Assembly (NCBI GenBank): GCA_038087015.1
Contig: JASBNA010000139.1
Span: 1 to 38,157 of the forward strand
DNA length: 38,157 bases
Origin: Cerrena zonata
Lineage: Eukaryota > Basidiomycota > Agaricomycetes > Polyporales > Cerrenaceae
Direction: 5' to 3'
Part shown: positions 16,650 through 26,336 of the stretch, piece after piece
Position numbering within the stretch: the stretch's first letter is position 1
Layout: each line of letters opens with the position of its first letter
Made by a program: the position numbers and the translations under genes
The notes under the pieces: generated by a model
Databases searched by the model: none
What the model was told of the DNA's origin: nothing
The model's input: the letters and a program-made list of their open reading frames with translations, nothing else

Positions 16650-18494
16650 TTATTGTTTACGAAATTTACCAAAAATTGATTTACGACTCTTATTAGTAGT
16701 CATACTTGGAGATGAAGACTTTGAACCAAGTTTAAAAGTTTTTTGTGATTGAGGAGGACTTGGTTTTGGAGAAGGATAATCAACTATATCATGATGATTG
16801 GTTGACCGATCTTCGGGAGTGGTAGGGGTACTAACCTCAGCTTCATGACTTATACCCAAACCAATATTCGGTTGAGCGTAACTGTATGAAGAAATAGTAG
16901 ATGCAACACTATTTTTATTCCGTTGTTTAGGACTAGACATAATACTAGAAGGAGTAGTTGATCTTGAGCTTACCGAAGAATTTCTCATAATTCTCAATTT
17001 ATTAGTATTACTGCTAATAATTGAACTTCTTGATTGAATTGGACTACTGGCCCAACTAGAACGATTGATCTGCATTGGAGAAGTAAAATCAAATGTTGAT
17101 GATGATGGTGATAAACAACTGTCGTAGTCATCATCTTCATAATCTATAGTTGGTGCTGGTAATACATCATCTTCTTCGTTAGTTTCATTATTAAATTGTT
17201 GTAAGTAATATTTTTCATCAACTAATAAATCAAATATAACTAATCTTAAAAAACTTTCCCACAATTTAAATAATTTATTATTTTCGTTATGTTGATAAAT
17301 TCTATTTGGTAAATTTAATGAATTTTTCAAATTATCAATTAATGTTTCAATCAATTTATTCATTAAATCTTTATGAATGTTTAAATCTTGTTGCACTGAA
17401 TCTTTGCGATCTAAATTAAAACTTGAACTTATTGGACTATTGAGTGTATTATTCATTGTTGATTGAGTTTGATATGTTTTCAAATGTCTATGACTCATTT
17501 CAATAATCTTTTCATAACTATGATTATCAAAATAGAAAAATGTAAATTTTTGTAAAAAATCAGCATCTTCATTTTTCAATCTTAAATTATTTGGAATGTT
17601 AATTTTAAGCATTTTAATATTATAAAGAAATAAATCAAATAATTCACCGTAAAAATTCATGGTAAACTCAATTCTTGGTAAATAATCAAAATAATTATAT
17701 GAATGTTTTAATTGTATATAGTTAAATTTAATATCTTGATAAATGTTATTCCAAAAATTGTTTGAGTTCATTAATGATCTTATATTTGATTTAGCTCCAT
17801 TATCTAAATTGGCTTTAAATGTAGAATATTCTTGGAAAATGGCCCTTTCATCATTTATATTCAAGCATTTGGCGAAATGAGCCATTTTAACATCTTCATC
17901 TTCTTCCTTCGTATCATCATCGTCATCGCTAGTCTGGATTGATTCATGACTTATCTTATTCTTTGCTCTTCTTAATTTTTCAATCTTTCGAAGATACTTC
18001 AAACTAGGTTGATTATTTGAATCAGTGGAATTCATGTTTCTTAATACCAAATCATAATCATGGGTGAAGGTCTTAAAATATGAATATCTTAATAAATTTA
18101 AATGTTTTTCAGTTAATAATAATGAATCATCAATACTTGTATCAAGATGACAGTGATTCAATTTTTCGTTCAACCATTGATACTTACTTGCATTTTTAAT
18201 GGCTTCATATTGAGAATCATACTGACTTAATAATTTTTCGGTTGTAGTCATTAACATTGATCTGTCAACGTAAGCATTGGAATTAACATCATAAACTTTT
18301 TTACGATCACTTGAACTTCTTGATCCAGAAGAATGCAGCGAGGAATAAGTACTGTACCGACGAATTGACTCAGAAGAAGTAGATGGAGCATATTGACTGT
18401 GACCACTCTTCTTAACTCTTCTTCTCTTCTCCAACTGCTTGCGATGAGCATTGTTAGCACTGGAATTGGCCGCTAGTAAAATATAAGCTGACAT
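16650..18494 (-). CDS. hypothetical large Ser-rich protein
   Basis: A 614-residue protein of unknown family. I take the ATG at 18494 (MSAYILLAANSSANN), since the frame upstream opens at GTG. Residues 15-70 are basic and Ser-rich (KQLEKRRRVKKSG). Residues about 80-180 and 205-430 look ordered and helical, with aromatic-rich blocks such as YSYFKTFTHDYDLVLRNM and FTMNFYGELFDLFLYNIKML, separated by an acidic run (DDDDDTKEEDEDV, about 190-202). From about 440 on the chain is Ser/Thr/Pro-rich with many SP and TP sites, typical of CDK or MAPK targets, and it ends in a basic-aromatic RKSIFGKFRKQ that could bind acidic membrane. No known domain or catalytic motif was recognised. It is probably a lineage-restricted cytoskeletal or signalling adaptor; that is a guess. 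Confidence 0.8.
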   Translation of the reverse strand: MSAYILLAANSSANNAHRKQLEKRRRVKKSGHSQYAPSTSSESIRRYSTYSSLHSSGSRSSSDRKKVYDVNSNAYVDRSMLMTTTEKLLSQYDSQYEAIKNASKYQWLNEKLNHCHLDTSIDDSLLLTEKHLNLLRYSYFKTFTHDYDLVLRNMNSTDSNNQPSLKYLRKIEKLRRAKNKISHESIQTSDDDDDTKEEDEDVKMAHFAKCLNINDERAIFQEYSTFKANLDNGAKSNIRSLMNSNNFWNNIYQDIKFNYIQLKHSYNYFDYLPRIEFTMNFYGELFDLFLYNIKMLKINIPNNLRLKNEDADFLQKFTFFYFDNHSYEKIIEMSHRHLKTYQTQSTMNNTLNSPISSSFNLDRKDSVQQDLNIHKDLMNKLIETLIDNLKNSLNLPNRIYQHNENNKLFKLWESFLRLVIFDLLVDEKYYLQQFNNETNEEDDVLPAPTIDYEDDDYDSCLSPSSSTFDFTSPMQINRSSWASSPIQSRSSIISSNTNKLRIMRNSSVSSRSTTPSSIMSSPKQRNKNSVASTISSYSYAQPNIGLGISHEAEVSTPTTPEDRSTNHHDIVDYPSPKPSPPQSQKTFKLGSKSSSPSMTTNKSRKSIFGKFRKQ

Positions 18495-20497
18495 TATCAC
18501 TTCAATTCTTGTTTATGATTATGACCTCAGCCAATTGATCACTGAGATTAATATATATATATATATATATCTATTATGGACCACTATTCTGAAAATGCAA
18601 CCACCTTATTTAATTGATAATTAATTCTAGTTTGCAACAATAAAAAGAAAAAAAAATTGTATTATAGACGAAATATTGCAATTACAACCAAATCGAGGCA
18701 TCAAGGAAATGTGAAATTGTAGGAATATAGATATATATATATATGATGATATGATGATATTATAAAAGTACGAGTAAAATGTCAGACCTACATTTAAGTA
18801 TATTTACTGGATATAGGTGTTTCACAATAACAGAAAAAGAAATGAATAAGTTGGGAAAGCAAATAAGTCGGTTTACATCAAAAAACTACATGAACAAACA
18901 CGAACTTTAAAAGATAAAAAAAGGTTTAAGAGCTTGTGTGGCGATAATACGGAAGGTGCCAATCAATAGAAAGGTTGGAAGAACAAAACTGACATTTTTC
19001 ATTCTCTTTTTTTTTTATTATTATTATTTTTTTTTTTCAAACAAACAACTACTGAAATACCATTTTTACCTAATTTTGTTGAATTATCAGATCGGAGGCA
19101 CCTCGGGCAGCCTCTTACAGGGAATCGAATTGGTAATATGTGGAGGAATAAGGCAAATATTATGGAAAAATAAGTTCAGCTGAAATACTCACAATGCTAC
19201 TAGGAAAAACTAATTTGACATAACAAATACCATTCGAGTTACATCCTATGCATTACTATTGTTCAGATTGTTGACCTTGGCAATTCGATTCGTTTAATTT
19301 TGGTGTAATAATGTAAATGGCATTGTCTTTATTGTTGTGATTAGTTTTCGCCTATAATTATCAGAATAATTAAGTTCAAGTACAATAAGAATACTTACCT
19401 ACCAGTGTTAGCTAACGTACCCGCATTGAGTATGCCAAACCGACTCTAAAAGCTATTTGAATATAGTTGGTACACGGTAATATACACTCTAAATATCTAT
19501 TCGCCAATGCTCGTTAATGCCTTTCGTTAATAAACCTTTGATTAAGACACAGTACAATAGAAACTTTCTATTGGCAAAACAAAAACCATACATTTGAGAG
19601 GCAATGACTTACAGAAATTCCTACAGGGGGACTGCTCCCTAAATTCATATTAACACCAGTATGAAAATGGTGCAAATGATCGGAGTCTTCATTTCCTCGT
19701 TCTTTTTAGGTTTGGTTTTGGTGGTTCTTCGCTCGATCACTTTACTTAAACGAGTATTATGTTATTTCATCCCTTCACCTTCATGTTAGATCCAATTTCA
19801 CTACCGTCGAATTCTCTTGCTTCTGTTTTGTTGTATCTTGTTTTTGTTATCTAAGCACAAATTGTAAATGACCGAAAGAAAAATAACCTTGACGTTTAAT
19901 GGTTTATTTTACCTCTATTGAAGTAACTTTAATCGAGTCCACTTTGATAGTATTTTCTTCTACGCATCTATAACTAGACCTTTGTTATGATTATTCATTA
20001 TTAATTGACGTCAATCAACTATTTTATTAGGTTTATTCAGTCCTTCTACTCCTCCTCCTTCTTCTTCTTCAACTGCTCCTCCTTCTCATATTGCTACATG
20101 AGGTCGTAGTTTCTCGCCTCATGGACTTATCCGTCTCACTTTGACACATGCATTGCTTGCCTATATAATATTTTCAGGTGGAGTTAGGGAATCAACCGAA
20201 CATACGTGGGAGCACCACCTAGTGTACGCTTAGATTATCGGGCTGGCAACTGCTCTTCATTCAAAGCCTATTTGGATTTGCTGATCAATTCTAGGGGCTC
20301 GCCAGGTATTTCCGAAACGTGTTTAGCTCCCAGTGCTTATCTTTGTTTGTCGGTTATCGTACGAAATTGTGCAAGCTTTTTAACCACTTTGCCTGCTATA
20401 TCAAAATAAGCCTGTCTGAGTGGCAAAAATGAATCTTTGATGTATTTTTTTAGGAGACAAACGGCTTCAAAAATAAAAAAAATTAGGAAAAATAAAA
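18495..20497. other. long intergenic region upstream of the Ser-rich gene
   Basis: About 2 kb with no supported gene. It contains an (AT)10 run at 18551-18570, a second AT-dinucleotide and GATGAT run near 18731-18758, and T-rich tracts near 19003-19037. Short open frames at 18938-19183 and 20206-20409 show no conserved features. No LTR was recognised despite the neighbouring tRNA. Confidence 0.5.
18551..18570. repeat. AT dinucleotide microsatellite
   Basis: An uninterrupted (AT)10 run in the promoter region of the Ser-rich gene. Confidence 0.9.
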
Positions 20498-20569
20498 TTC
20501 CGATACCGGGAGTCGAACCCGGGTTTGCTCGGTGAAAGCGAACCGTGCTAGCCGTTACACTATATCGGA
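20498..20569 (-). tRNA. tRNA-Glu (anticodon UUC)
   Basis: On the minus strand the sequence starts TCCGATA and closes TATCGGA, a perfect 7-bp acceptor stem, with A as discriminator. The anticodon arm is GTTCG-CTTTCAC-CGAGC, with anticodon TTC reading GAA. The T arm is CCGGG-TTCGACT-CCCGG. Box A (TAGTGTAACGGC) and box B (GGGTTCGACTCCC) are canonical, the variable loop has four bases, and there is no intron. A T-rich stretch follows at 20491-20497 as a Pol III stop. It is very close to the S. cerevisiae tRNA-Glu(UUC) sequence I recall. No CCA is encoded, as expected in a eukaryote. Confidence 0.96.
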
Positions 20570-22342
20570 TAATTGATAACAAAAATTTGGCCTGGTTTTT
20601 TATGCTGCTTAAATTGTAGCTACTGGTTTGGGCTCATATTTTTTTAATTTTTTTCAATTTCTTTAATTTTCTCAGCAAAAACCGCTTACTCTTCTTAGTT
20701 TTCGTTGTCAGATATGTCTGTTGCTGAGATGGTTGCTGTTTACTATGGCTTGAACAGAAAACACTAAGTTATAGTGGCGATGAAGCGTCTCAGGAGACAT
20801 ATGAAGGAGATCTTTACATTTTTTTTTTCTTTTTTCAAATACTGTGAAATAAAAGAGTTATGACGTTAAACAAACTTTAATACTTGCAAAGAAAAAACTA
20901 GACAATACCTCGTGGTATTAGTGTAAATATCCCTTGTGGTAAACAATGGGGGTTTGTTAAAACAATGATGTTTACTCACACCATCCTCACGTTTCGCTAA
21001 GGTATTTGAATAATTCAGCCATACTTTCTTCAAAATGACATATACAAATATAATCAAGGCAAGCTTACCGGCGTTTAAGAGAACTACATGAACAATTTAG
21101 ACTTCAAATCTTCCATTATACCTTTGACACTAGGTCCTATTTTAAACTCTAATTGAATAGATGCTCAAACGCAATTAATCATTATTGCTAACTTTATTTT
21201 GATAAGCAGGTTGGTCAAATCTTGATTATGCAGCATTTTTAAAAAGATCTATGATTGTTTTCAAATTATTTGACTTTTGACTTTTCCAGTTCTTTGCTTA
21301 AGGTATGTTCTATCAGGTACGAACTTGGATAGATACCCAACACGCCAATCAATTCTATGTTTTTACATGCCTACGAAGGCCCCATTACTTTCCCTCTTGT
21401 AGCTTATTGTAGTTTATCTTTCCTGAAGTTTCTGACTTTCAGCCAAATTTTACATTTTTTTGCAATTTTCCGCTGATACTTGATATAAACTGTCTGTGTA
21501 TTTGTCATAAACACTTACAAATTTCAAAATCTCTCTAAAAATTGATAAATTATCCTTTTATCGATCTTTGAAACTTTAAGTAAGTGGAACTAAGGCATAC
21601 TAGGTTATACTTTCCTGTTTGTTTTATATAAAAGCAGTTTGAGTATACAATTAATATGAAGTTTTGATGAAAGAGGTAGCGACAAAAATCACAATTGAAA
21701 CCGATAGCGAATATCCAAAGAGAACTGTTCATTGGTCCATGATTCCCAAGATCTTTGGGGCCAAACAAGGGACTCATAAAGTAACTTTAATTTGTTGACA
21801 GGTCAAATATCGATGCCGTCTCTTTTGAACGGCTCAGTTGAGAAACACCGGCTTTCTCACATCCCAGAACGATAGGAAAGGTAGCATAATAAGTATCTAC
21901 GGTGGAATTATTAAAATTTGAGTAGATATACCTTAAAACTTATTCACAGGAGATGCACAGTCAGTAGGTATTACAAGTCCGAATTTGTCAAGACAAATGG
22001 GTTGTTTTAGAGTTGATCTGACTATTTAATAAAAGTCAAGTCTACAACAGAACAGTTAGCCTCACTACAAAACTTCTTGCAGTGCAGTACATGCGATAGA
22101 GCCATGGAGTTAATTGGATTATCTTCTTCGTCATGAAGTCCTCTTATTTTATCTGATGCCATCTGTGATTGGGTGCGAATTTCTTAATGAAACAAGCTAC
22201 TATTTGGGTAAATTATGGTCAGGTCAGCCACTCGAAGAACGATAGATCACTTATATTGCCAGGTTTACAAAATAAATCACTATTATGAATCTATTAAAAA
22301 TATTAAAAAGACATAGGAAGAAGAGAATAAATATTTTGACAA
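20570..22342. other. long intergenic region between tRNA-Glu and the SIT1 pseudogene
   Basis: About 1.8 kb with no intact gene. A possible permease relic lies at 21550-21930 on the minus strand. The 16-mer TTATCTGATGCCATCT at 22149-22164 recurs at 24700-24715 on the far side of the broken transporter gene. Otherwise nothing was recognised. Confidence 0.5.
21550..21930 (-). pseudogene. possible relic of an amino-acid/choline-type permease C-terminus
   Basis: Read on the minus strand, the frame from about 21925 gives NFNNSTVDTYYATFPIVL, and further on LFGPKDLGNHGPMNSSLWIF, with a stop codon between them. These resemble the order seen near the end of fungal APC-family permeases (UGA4/HNM1 type): a segment of the form 'AFNALTSVGTYISYAFPILL', then 'FGPFDLGKWGxxINxxxLIW'. 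The upstream part of a permease was not recovered, stop codons interrupt the frame and the catalytic core is absent. This is a similarity by eye to a remembered family pattern, so confidence is low. Confidence 0.3.
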
Positions 22343-24234
22343 TTAGTATAAAGGTCTATTGAAAAAATTTGCAACCTTTTGATACCATTTCAAAGGAGCT
22401 CCATCTTCATTAAATTTGATTTGTTCTTTTTCAGTAGGTTGTTCACCTTCAACACAATTTAATTGTTTACCAAGGTAAAAATCGGTTTGGAAGCATGCAG
22501 CAATCAAAGAAATGAAAGTTAATGCTAAGGCAGGAACAAATAAGTAATAACATGTTTTATTATAAGCTCTTAAGGCATCATTTCTTTCTTGAGAACCCCA
22601 AGGAAGAGAACGGGCATATTCAGTACTACCCAAGTATTCAGCAATTTCAGTAGAATTCAAGTTGGTGTATTCACCTAAATATTTAGGTAATTTAGAACTC
22701 CAAATTGGAGCAGCAATAGCAGAACCGATAGCAGCACCAATGGAAGAGTATAAAGATAATAAAGATATGGTAGTTGCTAAATCTTGATGAGGAACAGCAG
22801 CTTGAGCAGCAACTTGAGTTGCAATAACTGAAAAGGCTGATCCAATAGAATCAAGGATGGTAGATGAAATCAAGACACCATTATTAATACCTTGAGTAGT
22901 CAACATAACGAATAAACCCATCCCGATGATTTTCACTGAAAGACCAAAAATCTGAAATAATTTATAACGGTGAGTAAGTCTATGGATAATACCAGCAACG
23001 ACCCCAAAGAAACAAAGACCCATAGTTAAAGTATTTGAAAAATAGGTCCAATTTTTAACTGACCAATTAGTGATAACGTAAGTATAAGAGCTAAAATAAA
23101 GAAGACGAATATAACCAGCAAGCATATAAACGAAATCAATAATAACACAACAAATGAAAGTTTTATTAATTAAAACTCTTCTAGGCATTGAAGGGAAAGG
23201 GGCCCAGAGAGATTCGTATAGCAGTAAGCGATAAATAAGATACCACCAACGATAATCATTGCAATCATACTTGGATTTTTCCAACCATTTTCTGCGGTTG
23301 GATAAAGGGAGAAAGGTAATAATAATAAACTGAAAGCAAAACCTAAAATGATTAAACCAAAGGCATCAATTTCAATCAAGGCAGTTTTAATAGTGGTTAA
23401 ACTGAAAAATTTATCTTTATGTTCAACAAGAGGATTAGCACTTAATTTTTTCAAACCTTGCTTTTCAGCTTTATGATCTAATACAAACATGATTACTATA
23501 GCAGGAAGTAAACAAGCAGGAATCAAGATACAGAACATTCCGTAACCCCATCTCCAATTAACTGCAACGAAATGTTGAACAATGTAACCGGAGATCCAGG
23601 TAGTAACAAGATAAGGACTAGCCAAGATCCCACTAACGACACCTCTGTATTGTAAAGGAGTTAAATCAGCAATAATGATACTATTCAATAATTCCAAACC
23701 TGAATCACCAACAGAAACAAAAGCAGACCCAATAACATAAGCAGTGATAGTAGGAGAACAAGCTATAATTATATAACCTATGACATAAATGGTTAATACT
23801 ACAACGTAAGTAGTTGGTCTCGAGGTTAAATCAGAAAATTTAGCTAAGAATGGTTTACAAATAGCAGAGATAATTGAGGTTGCAATTTGTAAAGTAGACA
23901 ACATTGAATGATGGCCAAAAGATGAAGTAGCAAATTGGGTATAGTTAGTAACGGTTGAAGATTCTAATGCTTTCACCGTTGCAGTAATGAAAATGGAAGC
24001 GAAGAAGATATATTTTAAAGTGAATCCCGAAGACATATAATCATGGACAGCCTCAATACGGGAAACCCCTCTTGATTTGGGTAAGCCAAAATCTTCTTCA
24101 CTGGAAGCACTGTGAACATCATTGGAGTGACTAGATGATTTTTCCAAATCGGTAGGGAAATCGGCTTGGTTGGTCCCAGCTTGAATCTCTGCTTCAGCAG
24201 ATTTTTCAGCAGATTTTTCAGCAGCAAAAGACAT
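22343..24234 (-). pseudogene. SIT1: SIT1/ARN-type siderophore-iron transporter, frameshifted
   Basis: A major-facilitator transporter of the siderophore (ARN/SIT) family, normally about 600 residues with 12-14 membrane segments, importing ferric siderophores by proton symport. Residues 1 to about 338 are read from the ATG at 24234 and include an acidic hydrophilic N-terminus, GVSRIEAVHDYM, and KPFLAKFSDLTSRPTTYVVV (the loop 2-3 MFS motif region). At about 23218-23225 the frame breaks: after GGILFIAYC the family continues YESLWAPFPSMPRRVLINKT, which is found in the -1 frame, open to 22343 (about 290 residues, ending in the cytosolic tail). One base appears lost relative to the family. Both halves look well conserved, so the break is recent or a sequence error. 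No slippery heptamer for programmed frameshifting is evident. Confidence 0.88.
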
Positions 24235-25159
24235 ACTTATTTGAAAATTATAATCAAGATGATCAAGATGATCAAGATAATCAAGATTACATGAAATGCC
24301 AACATTTAAATACTTTTCAAATAATAGGAATTAAAAAAAGAAACAGCTACAACGTACGTCGTAAATTAATACTTTAGTGAGTTCTGAGTCCAATTGGCTA
24401 AACTAGTTAGCAATTCCGCCTCTAATAACCTCCTCTGTTGCCTTTTCTTTTGTTACTGAACACTAATTTATTGGCACTTCGTACGTCTTTTCGGTTTCAG
24501 CTGCATCCATTGTTGTGCTACAACGATTGTACTACTGAGATTGTTCTACTGAGATTGTTCTCCTCCCCATGATTTATGGATCTTCGTATGGAAGAATATA
24601 CCAGGTGTTCCGCCAGCATCGCCGTTGCAGGTGTTCGAGGCATCTTCTCATCTAAGCATCGTGAACAGTGGTTTAATTTAGAGGCTGATACGAGAAAAGT
24701 TATCTGATGCCATCTCGCACTTAACTGACGGAACGGCTTAACCTGTTTTGTTGAAGTGCGAGTTACGGCAATTTGGCGTGCCTAATTGGGTATTAATTAC
24801 TTTTTGAAAAAGAAGAGAGATGCCATCTGGCTGTTGGGTTAATGGTTTAGCTGCTTAGATACTAGGCTGGTACATGTGGGTGGGTAAGAAGTGCCTTCCT
24901 TATGGTTTTTTCAGCATGGAATTTGGCCAATTATCAACTTAGAAAAATCAGAAAAAGGATATGGGAAGGGCCGAAGCCCTACGGAAATTGGACGGAGAGA
25001 GGAAAAGTGATATTTTCTCCGAATTTCTTGTTCAGGTTCTCTTGCTTCAATTGACGGACCGTGATAGGCTAATAATGAATGAATTACAAAGACTAAAATT
25101 CAAATACTTAAATTTCAGCTGAAAATATCGTAGGACATTGCCTTTCTATATTATATATG
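24235..25159. other. SIT1 upstream region
   Basis: No gene is seen. It has the 9-bp repeats near the SIT1 ATG, a CCAATTGG (CCAAT on both strands) at 24390-24397, the second copy of TTATCTGATGCCATCT at 24700-24715 and a related ATGCCATCT near 24820. CCAAT boxes bind the HAP complex that controls iron genes in CUG-clade yeasts; that link is inference. Confidence 0.5.
24252..24287. repeat. four 9-bp repeats in the SIT1 leader
   Basis: Four consecutive 9-mers of the form (A/G)ATCAAGAT at 252-260, 261-269, 270-278 and 279-287 (plus 24000). They lie 18-53 bp upstream of the SIT1 ATG and so are likely to be in its 5' leader or core promoter. One copy junction contains AGATAA, a GATA-factor core; iron-regulated GATA factors (Sfu1 type) control such genes in this clade, but the match here is minimal. 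Confidence 0.85.
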
Positions 25160-26336
25160 CTAATGTAACCTGGTTAAATCAAGGTAATTTTCATTTAACT
25201 GATCTAAACGGTTTACTCCTAGTAGTCTCTAAGCTTAACTTGATTTCATCATTTAAAATTTCAATAGCCTTTTTAACTCCATCTTTACCGTAGATAGATC
25301 CACTATATAAGAAGGACCTACCCAAACCAACTCCGTTGGCCCCAAGACACAATGCTTTGACCACATCATTACCTCTTCTGATACCCCCATCTACCAATAC
25401 TTCAATCTTGTGATAAAAACCGTTTGCCTTGAGGTATGGTACGACTTCAGCCAAGACTTGAATTGTAGGGCGAGAAGAGTCTAGTTGTCTGCCACCATGG
25501 TTTGAAATAATAATAGCATCAATACCTAATTCGGCTGCTTTCAAAGCATCTTCTTTAGTTTGGATACCTTTCAAAATAATTTTCAAGCTGGTGCGTTTTC
25601 TATATTCTAATGACGTATTCCAATCAAATGATGGATCATGAGGCATTCTTTGAGCCCTAACTCCTTTACCTAGCTCCCGGTCTTCTGATTCTCTTTTCCC
25701 CAATTGTGCAGTATCAATAGTGAAGGCAATTGAACTTATATTACCTAATTGTTCTGCTTGCTTAATTTTGTCAAATGATTCTTCCTTTCCAGTAGAGCTG
25801 ATGTATATTTGTAACCATTGTGTCTGGTCAGAATGGGCTTCGCTTTTGATTTCTTCTAATGTATATTTGGACATGGTAGGTATCATATAAATTAGGTTTG
25901 TTTCTCCAGCTGCTCTGGTGTAGATTTTTTCTGCCAGTGGGTTCCCCCATTCACTGTTTGCAAATGCCGTAATGTAAATGGGTAACGAAGTGCTTGTTCC
26001 TAAGAGCCTAGTTGATGTATCAACTTTTCTCACATCTTGCAAAACTCGGGGCTTAAAGAATATTTTGGCAAATGAACTTATATTTTCTCTCAAGGTTATT
26101 TCATCAAGCGAACCTGTTCTATAGTATGCCCAAACTTCTGGTTTCAAAAACTTACTAGCAATTTCCTCAAAATCGTTAAGATTTATCACTTTTTCAAGTG
26201 GAGGCGGAGAACTAGTCAACTTCAATTGATTTTGAAGCTTTCTAATGATTTCGCCAACGATTTCTTTCGGTATCTCGTCCTGGTTAAGCTGATACACTTT
26301 CCCATTATGAACTAGAATGGTATGATCCTGGGTCAT
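25160..26336 (-). pseudogene. heme-less flavocytochrome b2-like 2-hydroxy-acid dehydrogenase, frameshifted near the C-terminus
   Basis: An FMN-dependent (S)-2-hydroxy-acid dehydrogenase of the Cyb2/glycolate oxidase family. The ATG at 26336 opens 381 residues ending at 25191. Catalytic and FMN residues are present: Tyr71/72 (YYRTG), Tyr178 (QIYIS), Asp208 (FTIDT), Arg215, Lys256 (IILKG), His280 and Arg283 (SNHGGRQLD), and GLGRSFLYS for phosphate. The cytochrome b5 domain of true Cyb2 is absent: the first 45 residues do not resemble it. At about 25226-25230 the frame breaks after DEIKLSL; the family continuation RLLGVNRLDQLNENYLDL is found in another frame, open to a TAG at 25160, so one extra base seems present. 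The open frame instead ends in a foreign ETTRSKPFRSVK. Function of the truncated product is doubtful. It is the next gene upstream of the broken SIT1. Confidence 0.85.

Noticed and set aside
18938..19183. 81-codon plus-strand frame with Phe/Tyr runs
   Set aside because: The hydrophobic stretch is the translation of T-rich tracts; not a credible membrane protein.
20337..20582. 81-codon minus-strand frame
   Set aside because: It runs through the tRNA-Glu gene and is a shadow of it.
18495..22342. centromere or telomerase RNA in the long gap
   Set aside because: No inverted repeats, no telomere-repeat template and no conserved element could be recognised; sequence alone cannot support it.
23170..23284. 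programmed ribosomal frameshift in SIT1
   Set aside because: The family is not known to use one and no slippery heptamer is seen at the junction; mutation or sequence error is simpler.
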